Assembly: GCA_910577845.1 (NCBI GenBank)
Contig: CAJTNA010000038.1
Span: 1 to 5,906 of the forward strand
Length of the DNA stretch: 5,906 nt
Reading direction: 5' to 3'
Source of the DNA: an uncultured Christensenella sp.
GTDB taxonomy: Bacteria; Bacillota; Clostridia; Christensenellales; UBA3700
Under the pieces are notes generated by a model. It was not told where the DNA came from. It saw only the letters and a list, made by a program, of their open reading frames with translations, and made no database searches. The translations under genes and the position numbers were made by a program. Positions 4,954 through 5,906 of this stretch are shown in pieces; position 1 is the stretch's first letter; each line of letters opens with the position of its first letter.

Positions 4954-5691
4954 GTGCAAAAACAATTTATTAAAAATAAAAAGGGAATTAATTTTAAAGG
5001 GTTAGAGAAAGATCTGAAAAATAATTATTATTTTGGTGAAAAAAATGCTTATTTGATTTTTTCTATATTTTTTACAGCTTGTATAAGTATATTTATTCTA
5101 GTTGTTCAATTTTTGACAAATATTTATATTAGGCAATTAACGCTTTTAGAAACAATTTTACCACAACTAATTTTATTTTGTTGTTTGGTAGTTAATGTTT
5201 ATTTGTATGAACAGATTAAGTTTAGAAAGTTTTCTAAAAATATTGATGAATTTAACATATTAGTTAAACATTTTGAAAATAGAGAAGACAATGAATTTAA
5301 TAAAAAAGTATTAATGGTTTTAAATAGCAAATATAAATTTTTGCATTTTCCTACTATAGTTTATTTAACTGGACAGATTTGTCAGATAAAACTACCTATT
5401 GAGACAATTTTAGAGAATAATAGTATATCAACAATTGAAGATATTGATGAAGCTATCAAATATTTACAAAATAATAGTTTTACTAAAATTGGTTTGTTAT
5501 TTTATTGCTTGCTTGTATTATTAGATTTTATTTCTATAAAAAAATTAAAAGTAAAAATTTTAACAACATTAGAACATATATGTAAAAAACATAATATTAT
5601 AACAAAAAGAGTTCATTGTGACAATATTATAAATGATTTGAAACGAATTAAGCAACTAAAGCAAATTAGAGAGTTGATAATTCAAAAATAA
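4954..5691 (+). CDS. Membrane protein of unknown function, second gene of a pair
   Basis: From GTG 4954 the product is 245 aa and is not recognised. A short basic N-terminus (KQFIKNKKG) precedes two hydrophobic segments at about 33-55 and 64-85. A hydrophilic domain of about 90 residues follows (86-175), containing KHFENREDNEFNKK and a less polar patch FPTIVYLTGQICQI. A third hydrophobic segment lies at about 179-195, and the protein ends in a Lys-rich, probably helical tail (LKRIKQLKQIRELIIQK). No catalytic motif or signal peptide is seen. The frame is also open upstream to TTG 4927, which would add nine residues and overlap the preceding gene by 7 bp, but the GGAGGA at 4938-4943 argues for GTG. 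It is followed after about 130 bp by a strong terminator. Co-transcription and joint function with the upstream membrane protein are inferred from spacing. It is very rich in Ile, Lys, Asn and Leu, like the rest of the window, so base use gives no sign of transfer. Confidence 0.83.
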   Translation: MQKQFIKNKKGINFKGLEKDLKNNYYFGEKNAYLIFSIFFTACISIFILVVQFLTNIYIRQLTLLETILPQLILFCCLVVNVYLYEQIKFRKFSKNIDEFNILVKHFENREDNEFNKKVLMVLNSKYKFLHFPTIVYLTGQICQIKLPIETILENNSISTIEDIDEAIKYLQNNSFTKIGLLFYCLLVLLDFISIKKLKVKILTTLEHICKKHNIITKRVHCDNIINDLKRIKQLKQIRELIIQK

Positions 5692-5774
5692 TATTTTAAC
5701 TAATTAATTTAGTAAATATAGATTTATTTAATAATTAAAATTAGCAAAAGTATTCATATGTTAGCGATATATTT

Positions 5775-5791
5775 AAGCCAACTATTGGCTT
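5775..5791. other. Small hairpin downstream of the membrane-protein pair
   Basis: AAGCCAA (5775-5781) and TTGGCTT (5785-5791) are perfect 7-bp arms with a 3-nt loop. No T-run follows, so it is not a terminator alone. It may stabilise the 3' end of the transcript, or be chance. Confidence 0.35.
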
Positions 5792-5818
5792 GAATGATTG
5801 GTAAATAGCTTATAAAAC

Positions 5819-5859
5819 AAACAAGGCAAAAGTGTAAATTTTGCCTTGTTTAGTTTTTT
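5819..5859 (+). terminator. Strong, possibly bidirectional terminator
   Basis: Perfect 13-bp arms AAACAAGGCAAAA (5819-5831) and 5839-5851 surround a 7-nt loop, followed by AG and six T residues (5854-5859). The left arm is preceded by an A-rich stretch (AAAAC, 5814-5818), so a gene arriving from the right on the minus strand could also end here. The remaining 47 bp to the window edge hold nothing I can identify. Confidence 0.9.
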
Positions 5860-5906
5860 GTAAAGTCATAATTTTGTAAAAAGTCGATTTTTTATAAATA
5901 CCCACC

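Noticed and set aside
5874..5898. Promoter near the right edge (TTGTAA and TATAAA)
   Set aside because: The spacing is only 13 bp, too short for sigma-A, and no gene start is visible before the window ends.

Overview
The window is AT-rich DNA that reads as a low-GC Bacillota genome, most likely an anaerobic gut-type clostridial relative. This rests on four things: Asn/Lys/Ile-rich proteins, near-consensus sigma-A promoters with purine-rich Shine-Dalgarno sites, a BclA-type collagen-like surface protein, and a FucO-type iron alcohol dehydrogenase. All six supported genes are on the + strand and end in TAA. TGG is used for Trp and no in-frame TGA was seen, so the standard bacterial code fits. 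The exact taxon cannot be fixed from this sequence.

Layout. Positions 1-686 hold the 3' part of a collagen-like protein gene. Its Gly-X-Y region is built from four identical 54-bp tandem repeats followed by a shorter variant unit, then a BclA-like C-terminal domain and a strong terminator. Positions 828-1733 hold an orphan comF-type gene behind a near-perfect extended -10 promoter. Positions 1734-2149 carry only a doubtful small ORF, a palindrome and the next promoter. Positions 2093-2512 are a self-contained unit for a 111-aa membrane protein: consensus promoter, strong RBS, and a terminator with a UUCG loop. Positions 2706-3925 hold fucO (lactaldehyde reductase family), whose promoter is flanked by two short palindromes. 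A nested inverted-repeat structure (3945-4020) separates it from a two-gene module of unrecognised multi-spanning membrane proteins (4049-5691). The second of these most likely starts at GTG 4954, behind a good GGAGGA site. A strong, probably bidirectional terminator (5819-5859) closes the module.

How the genes work together: the first four genes look like independent transcription units and not one pathway. Only the last two appear co-transcribed. FucO has no fucose or rhamnose genes beside it, and ComF has no ComFA or other competence gene beside it. I see no CRISPR array, tRNA, rRNA, transposase, phage gene or recognisable defence system. The least explained parts are the two-gene membrane module, the 111-aa membrane protein and the non-coding palindromic structures. 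None of them amounts to evidence for a new system.
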